64,000 bases of DNA from an uncultured Dokdonia sp. (GCF_937910895.1 NZ_CALEMI010000066.1:34036-98035), one strand, 5' to 3'. Positions 44,033 to 53,651 are shown, counted from the stretch's first letter. A program made the numbers and translations. The notes: generated by a model not told the origin, from the sequence alone.

Positions 44033-45643
44033 TCAATTATTATTCCAACTACTACCAGCAGCTCTATAATCTAACCGTATAGCTCCCCACTCATTATAGT
44101 CTATAGATATATCTGTAGAATTGCTATCTCCATTTAGATTTATTACTCCTGTATTATTAGTAGATCCATTGCTATTAAAATCTAAACCAAGATTATCACA
44201 TATCCCATTTGCTTCTGTTACGTTTGTTTCATCAAGAGTTGCTAGCATACCTTGTGAATACCCAAAAGCATTATCAGAGATTAAATCACAGTCTAATGAT
44301 ACAGCTGGAAATTGATATAAATAATTCATACTAGAGGGTTGATTTACCTTCAATGTTTCATTTCGATCAGGATTATCACAAGAACCCGCATGACATAAAT
44401 CTAAATTATGTCCTAGTTCGTGTATAAAAGTTCCTATTTGATTTCTTGGTGTAGCAAAGGCTTGTAAACCTGTGAAATTTGCAAATGTGACCATAAAATC
44501 ATTTCCAAATACTTCTCCTCTTCCTGAAGATCCATTAGGTCTTGCTCTTCCAAATATACCATAATGAAACAGATCAAGTCGATCTGTATTAAAGCTCGAA
44601 TTCTTATAGGTGTAAAAATCAGTATATCCAGGAGACATGGGATTCGGTCCAAAATCCATACTAGTATGATCTGAAAGTACAGTACCTCCACCAGTAAAAA
44701 CGCCACCTTGACCTCTGTCTAAATGCATTTCAATACCACTACTACCATTAGGATTAAGAATAGGTGCTTGATCAAAAACAGCCTCTATGGTAGTCCATAT
44801 ACTCGGATCTGGAGTTGCTGCTGTAATCCAATCTACTTCAACAAGAAGATCTTTACGTTTAGGATCGCATCCTAAAGCTTTGAGGTCAATTACAGTACCG
44901 CTAGCCGCAGTGTATCCATTTTCTTCCCATTGATCTAACAGACCATCGTTGTCACTATCTACAGTAGCAATACTACTTGGAAACGTATAAGACATTTGCG
45001 GACTTACGCTACCATCATGATTACGTAAAGCTACTTGTACCGTACTTCCCCAGTTTTGATTCTCCAAAAATGCTACATGTAAACTATAATGATAGATTGG
45101 ATACCCATACGTAGCAGGAATATGCATATTAAAGTAATCTGTAGAAATAGCAGATGTGAGAATTGTAGGAACATCAGTGCCATTAATGGTTACAACAGCA
45201 TCTGCATCTCCATTAGCTACTGCGATTGCCAGATAATAATCAGCATCAGTGCCATTATCATTAAATACATTATTAATCATTATTTCTTGAATTCTTGGAT
45301 TAGGCCAACTTCCAGAAGGAGCCAATACATTCACCATAACTACATTGTCTGAAGTTCCTTCACTTGTTCGCATTGCCAGCGGATGATTTCCTGTACTTGC
45401 CACATCTGGTAATTGAAAATACCGTCCTGATAAGAAAGATGTATTTAGATCAGTTTCACTTGGCAAGTCGTGATCCCATACAGCACGAGCTGTAAATAAA
45501 CCACTCCCATCTGTACTTAAAATTTGTCTTGGATATGCGGTAGAAGGCTGTACAGTTGTTAAGATTGGCTTTGAACAACCTGATAGTATTCCAAAAAATA
45601 GTACCCACACTAAAACATATCTTTCCTGTCTCGTTTTCATCAT
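44033..45643 (-). CDS. Zincin metalloprotease lipoprotein
   Basis: Started at the ATG at 45643, since the ORF's first ATG adds 10 hydrophilic residues before the signal. The lipobox is GILSGC. The catalytic motif is HELGHNLDLCH (HExxHxxxxxH, zinc ligands at the three His), preceded by GTFI. It is unusual in having Cys before the third His. The region DSDNDGLLDQWEENG looks like a Ca-binding thrombospondin-3-type repeat. The product of about 536 aa is probably anchored to the envelope. A secreted protein gene follows after 27 bp. Confidence 0.85.
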   Translation of the reverse strand: MMKTRQERYVLVWVLFFGILSGCSKPILTTVQPSTAYPRQILSTDGSGLFTARAVWDHDLPSETDLNTSFLSGRYFQLPDVASTGNHPLAMRTSEGTSDNVVMVNVLAPSGSWPNPRIQEIMINNVFNDNGTDADYYLAIAVANGDADAVVTINGTDVPTILTSAISTDYFNMHIPATYGYPIYHYSLHVAFLENQNWGSTVQVALRNHDGSVSPQMSYTFPSSIATVDSDNDGLLDQWEENGYTAASGTVIDLKALGCDPKRKDLLVEVDWITAATPDPSIWTTIEAVFDQAPILNPNGSSGIEMHLDRGQGGVFTGGGTVLSDHTSMDFGPNPMSPGYTDFYTYKNSSFNTDRLDLFHYGIFGRARPNGSSGRGEVFGNDFMVTFANFTGLQAFATPRNQIGTFIHELGHNLDLCHAGSCDNPDRNETLKVNQPSSMNYLYQFPAVSLDCDLISDNAFGYSQGMLATLDETNVTEANGICDNLGLDFNSNGSTNNTGVINLNGDSNSTDISIDYNEWGAIRLDYRAAGSSWNNN

Positions 45644-45831
45644 ATTAGGTTTTATAGTTATATAATAATTCAAGACAAAACTATGTTAATGACAACTTAA
45701 TACATACAGTCAAATGACTGTTTTTTAAGGGTTAAACCCCTATTTTATATAACTTGAAATATGGTTGTTGTATAAGTGAATTAATTTTATACAAGTATTT
45801 GTTTTCTAATTTTAATGATATATTAGTTCTT

Positions 45832-46371
45832 ATGAAGCATCCTAATGACTTTTCTGAATTTGAAGTTATAGAAACTACACGTTTACTCCTACGTGAACCA
45901 CGTATGAAAGATAGAGAAATGCTATTTTTTATGCGCACTGCTCAAGAGGTAAATACCTATATTAAACGTACGCCTCCTAAGACATTACAAGATATTGATC
46001 TTTTTATCAATGATCGATTAAGAGATAGACAAAAAGGAATTAGCATCTATTGGGTACTTACGTTAAAAGAATGTCCAGATCAATGTATAGGAGCGATATC
46101 GCTTTGGCAATTTTCTAAAGACAGAAAAACTGCCGAGGTAGGGTATGATCTCCATCCTGATTATCAAGGAAAGGGATATATGAGCGAAGCATTAGCTACC
46201 GTTCTAGAATTTGGTTTTCATATCCTTGATCTACATACTATAGAAGCCTATACACATAGGGGTAATATACCCTCCAGAACATTATTAGAGCGTCATAAAT
46301 TTACTCTCACAGATAAGAAAGATGACGAAGTCCCTACCAATAGGGTGTATATGTGTATCAGAGCAATATGA
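45832..46371 (+). CDS. GNAT acetyltransferase (RimJ/RimL-like)
   Basis: Started at ATG 45832 (MKHPNDFSEFEVIETTRLLLRE); the ATG at 45754 would add an unlikely Cys-rich leader. The 179-aa product matches the RimJ/RimL subfamily: TTRLLLREPRMKD at the N-terminus, GAISLWQFSKDRKTAEVGYDLHPDYQGKG as the acetyl-CoA binding region, and ARTLLERHKF-like C-terminal sequence (actual SRTLLERHKFTL). It acetylates an amine on a protein or small molecule; the substrate is unknown. Confidence 0.9.
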   Translation: MKHPNDFSEFEVIETTRLLLREPRMKDREMLFFMRTAQEVNTYIKRTPPKTLQDIDLFINDRLRDRQKGISIYWVLTLKECPDQCIGAISLWQFSKDRKTAEVGYDLHPDYQGKGYMSEALATVLEFGFHILDLHTIEAYTHRGNIPSRTLLERHKFTLTDKKDDEVPTNRVYMCIRAI

Positions 46372-46376
46372 TTTGT

Positions 46377-46703
46377 TTAGGACTCTTTTTGATCTAAGAA
46401 TGTTCCTAGTTGATCTAATTTCGTATCCCAGAATTGCTCATAAAAACGCAGCCAATCCTTTACTTCTTGTAATGGCTTTGTATTTGCTTTGCAAAAACGC
46501 TCTCTACCAGAAGTTTCAATACATATCAAGCCAGCACTCTCTAGTGTTTTAAGATGTTTTGTGATTCCTTGTCTAGACATATTAAACTGAGCTGAAACTT
46601 GTGTAATAGGCAATGCTGTTGCAGCGATTACTAAAGCGTGAAATAATTCACGCCTTGTGGGATCAGAAATCGCTTTTAAGATTTTTGTGATATTATCCTG
46701 CAT
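46377..46703 (-). CDS. ArsR-family transcriptional regulator
   Basis: This 108-aa winged-helix protein starts MQDNITKILKAISDPTRRELFHALV, typical of ArsR repressors, with the recognition helix at FNMSRQGITKHLKTLESAGLI and a beta wing ending RERFCKANT. No metal-binding CVC motif is present; these SRPBCC-associated ArsR proteins often act without metals. It overlaps the SRPBCC gene by 11 bp and is translated after it, so the two form an operon. Candidate operators lie upstream at 47138-47194. Confidence 0.92.
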   Translation of the reverse strand: MQDNITKILKAISDPTRRELFHALVIAATALPITQVSAQFNMSRQGITKHLKTLESAGLICIETSGRERFCKANTKPLQEVKDWLRFYEQFWDTKLDQLGTFLDQKES

Positions 46704-47118
46704 GTATGACTTCTTTTAAATAATCTGTAAGTCCTTTTAAGCAGTTATCCCAACCACCATAAAAACTTTCAAACATCTCTACAGCGGTTTCTCCTTCATA
46801 TTTTGAAATGCCAGAATGCTCTAAGTATAGTTTTGTACCTCCATCTACCTCTTCCAATACCCATTTTAAAATAGTATGTATAGGGTTTTCTGTAACAATC
46901 CAAGAGTAGATAAGTGTGTAAGGAGTTGCCTCGAGTACTTCGCCATGTATAGGCGAACAATCATCACCAGAAGTATTGAAGGTATATTGATATCCTTTTT
47001 CTGCTTTAAAATTAGCAGAAATAAACCAAGTCGAGATTTGATCTTGATGTGTAATCGCTTCCCATACTTTCTGTATAGGATGATTAAATAGCTGTTCTTT
47101 TGAAATGATGTCTTTCAT
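46693..47118 (-). CDS. SRPBCC / AHSA1-like protein
   Basis: This 141-aa START-like protein has the typical HPIQKVWEAITHQDQISTWF start, then EVLEATPYTLIYSWI and a C-terminal helix with EMFESFYGGWDNCLKGL. SRPBCC proteins hold hydrophobic ligands or act as Hsp90 co-chaperones. Pairing with ArsR in one operon is common and suggests a shared regulatory circuit. It is the first gene of the operon. Confidence 0.92.
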   Translation of the reverse strand: MKDIISKEQLFNHPIQKVWEAITHQDQISTWFISANFKAEKGYQYTFNTSGDDCSPIHGEVLEATPYTLIYSWIVTENPIHTILKWVLEEVDGGTKLYLEHSGISKYEGETAVEMFESFYGGWDNCLKGLTDYLKEVIHAG

Positions 47119-47137
47119 GATGGATGTTTTAATTAAT

Positions 47138-47194
47138 GCAACTAATGAGTTGCTAAATTACATGAAATAATTATAAACGCAACTTTTTGGTTGC
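47138..47194. promoter_or_regulatory. Twin inverted repeats, candidate ArsR operators
   Basis: Two copies of GCAAC-N6-GTTGC lie at 47138-47153 and 47179-47194, 41 bp apart, about four helical turns. They fall in the region upstream of the SRPBCC-ArsR operon. This fits a dimeric winged-helix repressor binding both sites, but binding is inferred. Confidence 0.6.
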
Positions 47195-47269
47195 TTATTT
47201 TGTTTTGTATTCTTAAAATTAAAAGGAGAGTAGTCTCTCTTTAAGAGTATATAAAACATCATTTTCAAG

Positions 47270-47277
47270 TATCTTTG
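47270..47277 (+). promoter_or_regulatory. -7 box of the ABC exporter gene
   Basis: TATCTTTG matches the TAnnTTTG consensus exactly and lies 23 bp before ATG 47301. The expected -33 TTG is not obvious. Confidence 0.5.
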
Positions 47278-47300
47278 AATCTTACTAGCTTAGATATTTC

Positions 47301-49076
47301 ATGAAAGAATTTGCCCAATCTCCTCCCAAAAAGACAACTGACTCAAAAAGCAAAGTTACTATGGGTAGTGCCTTTAAAACCATTATCTGGCCTCGTCGCA
47401 AGTTGGTTTTCATAGGACTGTTTTTAATTCTTATAAGCAGATTAGCTGGATTTGTATTACCGTTAAAATCAAAAGAATTACTTGATGAAATTGTTCCCAA
47501 CAGTGACATGTCGGGTTTATATAACTTACTCTGGATTGTAGGACTGGCTTTGTTAGTACAAGCTATTACTTCTTTTTTATTAACGATTGTCTTAAGTGTT
47601 CAAGCTCAATATTTAATATCTGAATTACGAGCACAGGTACAGAAGAAAGTATTATCACTACCAATCAGTTTTTTTGATAACACAAAGTCAGGGGCGCTAG
47701 TTTCTCGCATTATGAGTGATGTTGAGGGCGTACGTAATCTCATAGGTACAGGATTGGTACAATTGGTTGGTGGTACGATTACAGCTGTCATTTCTCTTGT
47801 GTTACTAATACGTATTAATCCTTGGATGACTTTATTTGTATTTCTTCCTGTCGCTATTTTCGGTTTTGTCGCATTGAAAGCATTTAAATACATCCGTCCT
47901 ATTTTTAGAAATCGAGGTAAAATCAATGCTGATGTAAAAGGAAGATTGACAGAAACACTTTCAGGCGTTCGTGTCATCAAAGGATTCAATGCCGAAGCTC
48001 AAGAAAATAAGTCTTTTGAGAAAGGAGTAGATCTATTGTTTCAGAACGTAAAAAAGAGTTTAACCGCCACCGCTATTATGACGAGTTCTTCTACTTTTTT
48101 ATTGGGTCTTGCCTCAGTTGGGATTATGGGAATAGGAGGGTACTATATGATTCAAGGAGAAATGACTACAGGAGATTTTCTTTTATTCACCCTATTGCTT
48201 GGTTTTATGATTGCGCCTATCGTACAGATGAGTAATATTGGAAGCCAACTTACAGAAGCATTGGCAGGTCTAGATCGTACAGAAGAGTTAATGAATATGA
48301 CGCCTGAAGATGAATTAGGAGATCGCTCAGTTATACTAGATGACTTTAAAGGAAACCTAGTCTTTGATGATGTTTCCTTTGCCTATGAAGAAGGGAAAGA
48401 AGTGATTCATAATGTAAGTTTTAAAGCTTCTGCTGGCTCCGTTATAGCACTTGTAGGAAGTTCTGGTTCAGGAAAATCTACGATTGCGGGGCTCAGTGCC
48501 ACGTTTTTAAATCCAGATTCAGGGACGATTACGATAGATGGTCAGGACATTTCCAAAGTCAAGCTGAGTAGCTTTAGAAAACATTTGGGCGTAGTATTAC
48601 AAGATGAGTTTTTATTTGAAGGCACCATTAGAGAGAATATCTTATTTCCTAGACCAGACGCTAGTGAAGAACGATTACAGCGTGCTGTAAAAGCAGGATA
48701 TGTCAATGAGTTTACAGATCGTTTTGAAAATGGTCTTGACACATTGATAGGGGAGCGCGGTGTAAAACTTTCTGGGGGGCAACGCCAACGTATTGCGATT
48801 GCAAGAGCCATTCTAGCCGATCCTAAAATTATTATCCTAGATGAAGCGACCTCAAATCTAGATACAGAGAGCGAAGCCTTGATTCAGAAATCACTTGCTG
48901 AACTGGTCAAGGACAGAACCACCATCGTGATTGCACACCGTTTAAGTACTATCAAAAAAGCCGATCAGATTTTAGTGATAGAATCAGGTCGTATCGCAGA
49001 GCAGGGAACTCATGAAGAATTGATTGCTTTAGAGGGAAGATACTTTGATTTGTATACGTATCAGGCGAAGATCTAA
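47301..49076 (+). CDS. MsbA-like ABC exporter (fused membrane and ATPase domains)
   Basis: This 591-aa half-transporter has six transmembrane helices (about 35-310) followed by an ATPase domain. Walker A is GSSGSGKST, the signature LSGGQRQR, Walker B IIILDEATSNLD and the H-loop IAHRLST. It works as a homodimer exporting lipids or drugs. There is no C39 peptidase domain, so it is not the usual peptidase-containing lanthipeptide exporter. It is 41 kb from the lanthipeptide locus. Confidence 0.95.
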   Translation: MKEFAQSPPKKTTDSKSKVTMGSAFKTIIWPRRKLVFIGLFLILISRLAGFVLPLKSKELLDEIVPNSDMSGLYNLLWIVGLALLVQAITSFLLTIVLSVQAQYLISELRAQVQKKVLSLPISFFDNTKSGALVSRIMSDVEGVRNLIGTGLVQLVGGTITAVISLVLLIRINPWMTLFVFLPVAIFGFVALKAFKYIRPIFRNRGKINADVKGRLTETLSGVRVIKGFNAEAQENKSFEKGVDLLFQNVKKSLTATAIMTSSSTFLLGLASVGIMGIGGYYMIQGEMTTGDFLLFTLLLGFMIAPIVQMSNIGSQLTEALAGLDRTEELMNMTPEDELGDRSVILDDFKGNLVFDDVSFAYEEGKEVIHNVSFKASAGSVIALVGSSGSGKSTIAGLSATFLNPDSGTITIDGQDISKVKLSSFRKHLGVVLQDEFLFEGTIRENILFPRPDASEERLQRAVKAGYVNEFTDRFENGLDTLIGERGVKLSGGQRQRIAIARAILADPKIIILDEATSNLDTESEALIQKSLAELVKDRTTIVIAHRLSTIKKADQILVIESGRIAEQGTHEELIALEGRYFDLYTYQAKI

Positions 49077-49094
49077 TGGTATAATTATGTTTTA

Positions 49095-49114
49095 AACGCT
49101 TTCGCGAAAGCGTA
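49095..49114. repeat. 20-bp palindrome, one mismatch
   Basis: AACGCTTTCGCGAAAGCGTA, 18 bp after the exporter stop. Confidence 0.9.
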
Positions 49115-49158
49115 TAAGCAATACTCAACATTTATAATTTAATAAGATTTATTTATAA

Positions 49159-49518
49159 TTACCTGCAATACCCTGGTAAACACTCATGATCACATACATC
49201 ATGTGCTCGCTGACATAACTCAGTTCTTTTATTTACTTCTGCTACATATTGCCTAAAAAGCAGAGCATACGTAGCTAAGACTGTAACCGCAACACCACCA
49301 ATTATCCAACCTATTCCTGGAAATGCTACAGTAACACCTGCATTTACGGCTAAAGCTTCTGCTAGCCAAACACTAATGACAGCTATAGATGCTCCAGCAC
49401 TAATGCCTAATGTCCATCCAGCTGCGTCTAGTCTTTCGCGACGTCTCTTAACTCTAGTATTGGATCGAGCGAGTTTCTTGCGTAATTCTTTACATCGTTG
49501 TTCGTTACAATTTGCCAT
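49159..49518 (-). CDS. Small Cys-containing membrane protein
   Basis: This 119-aa protein starts MANCNEQRCKELRKKLA with a strongly basic helix. It then has two Gly/Ala-rich hydrophobic segments (LGISAGASIAVISVWLAEAL and VAFPGIGWIIGGVAVTVLATYALLF). The C-terminus is Cys-rich (CQRAHDVCDHECLPGYCR, four Cys). I do not recognise the family. Candidate roles include a small membrane-active peptide or a metal or disulfide protein; this is speculation. It is convergent with the exporter gene. Confidence 0.6.
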   Translation of the reverse strand: MANCNEQRCKELRKKLARSNTRVKRRRERLDAAGWTLGISAGASIAVISVWLAEALAVNAGVTVAFPGIGWIIGGVAVTVLATYALLFRQYVAEVNKRTELCQRAHDVCDHECLPGYCR

Positions 49519-49754
49519 AATTACTATTTTAAAGATGAGTACTTATTGTTTGATTTTTGTGTGAGTAGTTATTTATCAATAACTTTTAGTGTAAAGTTTA
49601 TTTATTTATTATAAATAACTCTAAGTCAAAAATCTAATTTTAAATAGGTTATAATCCTGTTTTTTTTAGGGCAAATACGCTCATTAGTATAGGGTGCTTT
49701 TTGAAAATTCCGTAGAAAGCAAATAGGGAAAATCAAAGAAAAATAGAGAATACA

Positions 49755-50819
49755 TTACTCAATTCCAAACGAGCGTTCTAGTAGAGGAGGTGTGGTTTTT
49801 AAGGTAATATCTCGATCAAATAAACGTTCTAAATTATTACCAGAAATATCTTCAATAACAGGTTTACATGATATTTTATAAGATTCTTTATTCCAATAGT
49901 TTGAAGGTGTGAAATAAATACTTTTTTGATTTGTATGTAAAGTAAATATTCCTTCAAATTCATTGCCAGATCCGTCTAAGACCTGTATCGTATTTTGAAG
50001 GCTTCCATAATCCAAAATTTCCTGAAAATTTATATGTAAAACATCTTTTGTTTTTGCTTCAGGAAGCCGAAGTTCCCAAGAAGTAATCGTGGGTTTGATT
50101 CTGTCTGATGTTGTTACCGTAAATGAATGTGTATAGTCTATATTCATAGGAATTCCCTGATGATCTTTTAGCGCTTTATCAATGACCAAAGTATACGATG
50201 TGTTTGGGACAAGAACTTCCCCAAGAAGCTTATTGGGACCGAGGTCTCTTTTTTGTCGACCAGGTTCAATCCATAAAGTCAATAGCGTACCATCATCAGA
50301 TAGTAAAGGGGATTCTAGTGGCAGTAAGGCTCTATCTACTTCTGTATTATTGTTATCTATAAGATGTATATGGTCATAGATTTTTGAAGGGTTTACTGGT
50401 TTTGAAAATCGTATATACCATTTTAAAAAGTTGGATGGTAGTGTCGTCGTATTGGGATAGATAGTTTCTACGTGCAAATATTCGTAAGAAGTGTCAAGAC
50501 CTATTTTAAAGGGATACATTTCATTTTCACATACAACGGTATAGTCACTATTTTTTTGAAAAGGTAACAATGGCACAAACCGAATGCTAGTATCACTTTC
50601 AGTAAGGTTTCCTAAGACCGCTTTTTTACCATCAGTTTGATCTATAGCCGTAAGTACGCCTTTATAGACCTTAAAAGTAGGAGTATTTTGATTTTTGGAG
50701 ATTTCTAATGTTACTGCATCACTCGTAAAAGAAAACCTTGGAGATTGTGCGACACCCTCCAAGGTTTTTAATATAAGTAGTATGCAGAATATGATTCTTT
50801 TCACGAAAGTGAGATACAT
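49755..50819 (-). CDS. Secreted Ig-like (Big_5-type) domain protein
   Basis: This 354-aa protein has a signal peptide (IIFCILLILKTLEGVAQ). The mature part has repeated beta-sandwich units with the pattern of Big_5 domains: FLKWYIRFSKPVNPSKIYDHIHLID and VLHINFQEILDYGSLQNTIQVLD. No catalytic motif is visible. It lies 16 bp downstream of the gene at 50836 on the same strand, so the pair is an operon. Its role is unknown; such domains usually mediate adhesion or stalk functions. Confidence 0.75.
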   Translation of the reverse strand: MYLTFVKRIIFCILLILKTLEGVAQSPRFSFTSDAVTLEISKNQNTPTFKVYKGVLTAIDQTDGKKAVLGNLTESDTSIRFVPLLPFQKNSDYTVVCENEMYPFKIGLDTSYEYLHVETIYPNTTTLPSNFLKWYIRFSKPVNPSKIYDHIHLIDNNNTEVDRALLPLESPLLSDDGTLLTLWIEPGRQKRDLGPNKLLGEVLVPNTSYTLVIDKALKDHQGIPMNIDYTHSFTVTTSDRIKPTITSWELRLPEAKTKDVLHINFQEILDYGSLQNTIQVLDGSGNEFEGIFTLHTNQKSIYFTPSNYWNKESYKISCKPVIEDISGNNLERLFDRDITLKTTPPLLERSFGIE

Positions 50820-50835
50820 TTAAAAATACTTATGA

Positions 50836-51936
50836 TTATAACCAACGGTTATTACTTGTCTTTAAGGCTAATTTGCCGTCTGCTTCTCGTTGTATAAATA
50901 CAAACTCAGTTTCATTTAATTTATCCAATTGTTGCACGTTGACAAAAGGTAAATTGATAAAATCGACACCTGCAGTATCAGAACGCTCAGTTACAGGAGT
51001 CGTTAGAGAGTCATTAAAAGATTCGATATCTGCTACTTTGATTTTCATTAAAGCTCTATTGGTGTTTGCCATTAAGATATAACGGGTACCTTCTTTTTCC
51101 ATCTCGATAATATCTAGCGGTGTGTTCGAGTTTCCTAATTCAGCTACCGTACGACCTTTGGTATGTGTTCCTGGTTTTAATTCGCTTATAGGAAAAACCA
51201 CCAATGGGGTACACGTATAACTCGCAATAAGATGTGGTTTATTATTTATTTGAACGGTAGTAAATGCTTTGATAGGAGAAGCTGTCTCATATTGTCCATG
51301 TGCGGCATGGTAGATTTCTAGAGAGCTTTCTTGTTGTTTTTGAGTAAAAGGGAAAGGAATTGATCTAAATGTAGAGGCAAACTCAGCATTACTTAATCCA
51401 GATAACATGACCTGCCCATCTGAAAACGCTATGTCAGAAATTGCCCATTTACGTAAAGGTCTTCCTCGTCTATCTTTTGCCTCTGCAGCAATCGCGTTCG
51501 AAACAGCTGTTTTTGTGTATGAAACAGAACTTAAAGGCACCATTTCTAGGGTATCATTATTGACTAAAAAGAGAAATGATTTTCCAGAACTATGCTGTGC
51601 GCCAATGTATATGTTTTGATTGGCTGGATTTACAGCCATATCTATAATCTGTAATTGATCGCTATCAGCCCCGAGAAGCTCACTTAAAAGTAATTCCATA
51701 TCAGGAATACTTACTTTTTCATTATTCGCTTTTGGAGCAGTACTCATATCTATAGCGATAATTTGAGCTCCCTGACTATCCCCTATAAATAAGATGCTTT
51801 CTGGACCAAAAGTCATCGCATTTATAGAATTTATTTCTGGATTTCCAGTGACAAACCCATCTGTGATCGATGTATTTGCAAATAGAGGACTTAGGAACAG
51901 CCCTAATACAATAGTTAATAGTATCTTTTTCATCAT
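50836..51936 (-). CDS. Secreted protein, probable beta-propeller, unknown function
   Basis: This 366-aa protein has a signal peptide (MMKKILLTIVLGLFLSPLFA). The mature sequence contains repeated beta-blade-like segments: INAMTFGPESILFIGDSQGAQIIAID, IIDMAVNPANQNIYIGAQ, ISDIAFSDGQVMLSGLSN and LIASYTCTPLVVFPI. That suggests a propeller, but I cannot assign a family. The Ig-like gene at 49755 follows after 16 bp. The pair may form a secreted complex. Confidence 0.72.
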   Translation of the reverse strand: MMKKILLTIVLGLFLSPLFANTSITDGFVTGNPEINSINAMTFGPESILFIGDSQGAQIIAIDMSTAPKANNEKVSIPDMELLLSELLGADSDQLQIIDMAVNPANQNIYIGAQHSSGKSFLFLVNNDTLEMVPLSSVSYTKTAVSNAIAAEAKDRRGRPLRKWAISDIAFSDGQVMLSGLSNAEFASTFRSIPFPFTQKQQESSLEIYHAAHGQYETASPIKAFTTVQINNKPHLIASYTCTPLVVFPISELKPGTHTKGRTVAELGNSNTPLDIIEMEKEGTRYILMANTNRALMKIKVADIESFNDSLTTPVTERSDTAGVDFINLPFVNVQQLDKLNETEFVFIQREADGKLALKTSNNRWL

Positions 51937-52135
51937 GTTGGTTTTATCTTAAAAGTACTTAAAATCCATCATTTCTTACGCCAAAGAAATGTTAAGTGTT
52001 TTCTATTCGTAAATTAGTCGTATGGATAGCTTACTACCAATAGCTTAAAACTAAAAAGATTTTACTTAACAAATGCTTGAAGCTTACGTATGGTAGTATG
52101 AATAGGAAAACAATACTGTTAGAGATATTTTTGTG

Positions 52136-52143
52136 ATAACTAA
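52136..52143 (+). promoter_or_regulatory. -7 box of the DUF6624 gene
   Basis: TATTTTTG is an exact TAnnTTTG match, 11 bp before ATG 52155, implying a very short leader. Confidence 0.45.
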
Positions 52144-52154
52144 AAACCTTTACG

Positions 52155-52856
52155 ATGAGAAAACGATTAAGTATAAAATATATAGTAGGTGTGTTCATCT
52201 TTTTGTTGCTAGTCGCCTGTAAAGAAGGGGGAACAGAAACGGTTCAGAAAGAACAAACAGAAGAGACAGTTCAATTTGATCAAGAATTAGTGACAAAACT
52301 CGAAAAAATGACAGAAGTAGATCAACTGTATGCTGGTGTTCCGCAAGGAAAGCATGAAGGCGATTGGGATGCTTGGATGGTACTACGCGATAGTGTGAAT
52401 AGAGCACATCAAAAATTTCTTAAAGAGGTGATAGACTCTTCTGGATATCCAGGTTTTGATAGGGTAGGGAAAGGCGGAGAATCTGATTTTTGGGTCATGG
52501 TACAACATTCAGATTTTGATCCAGTTTGGCAAGAAGAAGTTTTAGAACTTTTGAAACCGCAAGTAAAAGCAAACAATGCAGCTCCCGCCCATGTAGGACT
52601 ATTAACAGACCGTGTACGTGTCAATACAGGACGTCCTCAGCTATATGGTACACAACGTCACTTTAACGAACTTCAACAAGCATATATCAAAGATTTAGAA
52701 GATAGAGCACACGTAAATGAGCGTAGAGCAGCATTGGGGATGGAAACTTTAGAAGAATATCTTAATGAAGCTACTTTATTTCATTTTGAGGTAAATAAAG
52801 AACTTTTTAAAAAACTAGGAGTTACCGAGCCTGTATTATATACTGTTCCAGAATAG
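52155..52856 (+). CDS. DUF6624 lipoprotein
   Basis: This 233-aa protein has a lipobox FLLLVAC (C22) followed by KEGGTE. The domain shows GYPGFDRVGKGGESDFWVMVQHSD, then LLTDRVRVNTGRPQLYGTQ, typical of DUF6624. The function of this family is unknown. It is expected in the periplasm or outer membrane and appears monocistronic. Confidence 0.85.
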   Translation: MRKRLSIKYIVGVFIFLLLVACKEGGTETVQKEQTEETVQFDQELVTKLEKMTEVDQLYAGVPQGKHEGDWDAWMVLRDSVNRAHQKFLKEVIDSSGYPGFDRVGKGGESDFWVMVQHSDFDPVWQEEVLELLKPQVKANNAAPAHVGLLTDRVRVNTGRPQLYGTQRHFNELQQAYIKDLEDRAHVNERRAALGMETLEEYLNEATLFHFEVNKELFKKLGVTEPVLYTVPE

Positions 52857-53025
52857 TTGATTGCTATTGACTTATACTATGTAATCTTTTAACTCCATTT
52901 AAACAATGGTTTAATTTCGTATTCAGTATAGATTCTTATCTAAGCACAAGTAATCTTTTATAAGGAATTACCATATTTGTTTACAAAATTTATAGTTTTA
53001 TCTTGCTAATTATTAACTTTTACCA

Positions 53026-53529
53026 ATGAAGAAATATATACTCTTATTATGCATGGCTACTTTTCTTATGAGTACTGGTGTGGCTCAAGAAAAGAAATCT
53101 AAGAAAGAAATTAAACTTGAAAAGAAAAGAGCAAAAAAAGAAGCAAAATTTGAGGCTTCTAAAAAGGCAATGGAAATAGGACAATTCGGTTTCGGTATCA
53201 GGGATCTTGTTTCTTCAAATATAAATGCTGCTGATCATGTATTTGGAATTTTTTATGTTCGCGGAGAAGAAGGCGAATTAAGTGATGTTTCTTGGTATAA
53301 AGCTGTTGGAGAAAAAACACAACTCAATGCAGACTTTCAAATAGAAAACTATACTGTGGTTGCTTTAGAAAACGGTCAGAAAATGAAAGCTTCGTTTCAA
53401 GGTCTTACAAACGGTGAGCGTTATTCATTTACAGTTGTCATCGCATTTGATGAAAAACCAACATTAAAAATCAAAAGTGGCGCAGGTGTAGAGATGTTGT
53501 ATTCGGGACTTTTTGAAACTAGAAATTAA
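53026..53529 (+). CDS. Small secreted protein, possibly DUF4251-like
   Basis: This 167-aa protein has a signal peptide (KKYILLLCMATFLMSTGVAQ) and a Lys-rich helix (KKSKKEIKLEKKRAKKEAKFEA, shown in part), resembling the start of the DUF4251 protein at 54601. The beta-rich C-terminus (VFGIFYVRGEEGELSDVSWY) does not clearly match that family. Function is unknown. Confidence 0.65.
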   Translation: MKKYILLLCMATFLMSTGVAQEKKSKKEIKLEKKRAKKEAKFEASKKAMEIGQFGFGIRDLVSSNINAADHVFGIFYVRGEEGELSDVSWYKAVGEKTQLNADFQIENYTVVALENGQKMKASFQGLTNGERYSFTVVIAFDEKPTLKIKSGAGVEMLYSGLFETRN

Positions 53530-53651
53530 TCAGAAGCTACCTTTTTAAGATTGTTTGATCGCTTTAACCTTGGCTTGCTAACCCTCGTTTTGGCGAAGAA
53601 ATGATATAGCCTTATTATTTTAAAGGTTATACCTTCGGCAGGAAACTACCT

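Noticed and set aside
47301..49076. ABC exporter as the lanthipeptide exporter
   Set aside because: It lacks a C39 peptidase domain and is 41 kb from the locus; sequence gives no link.
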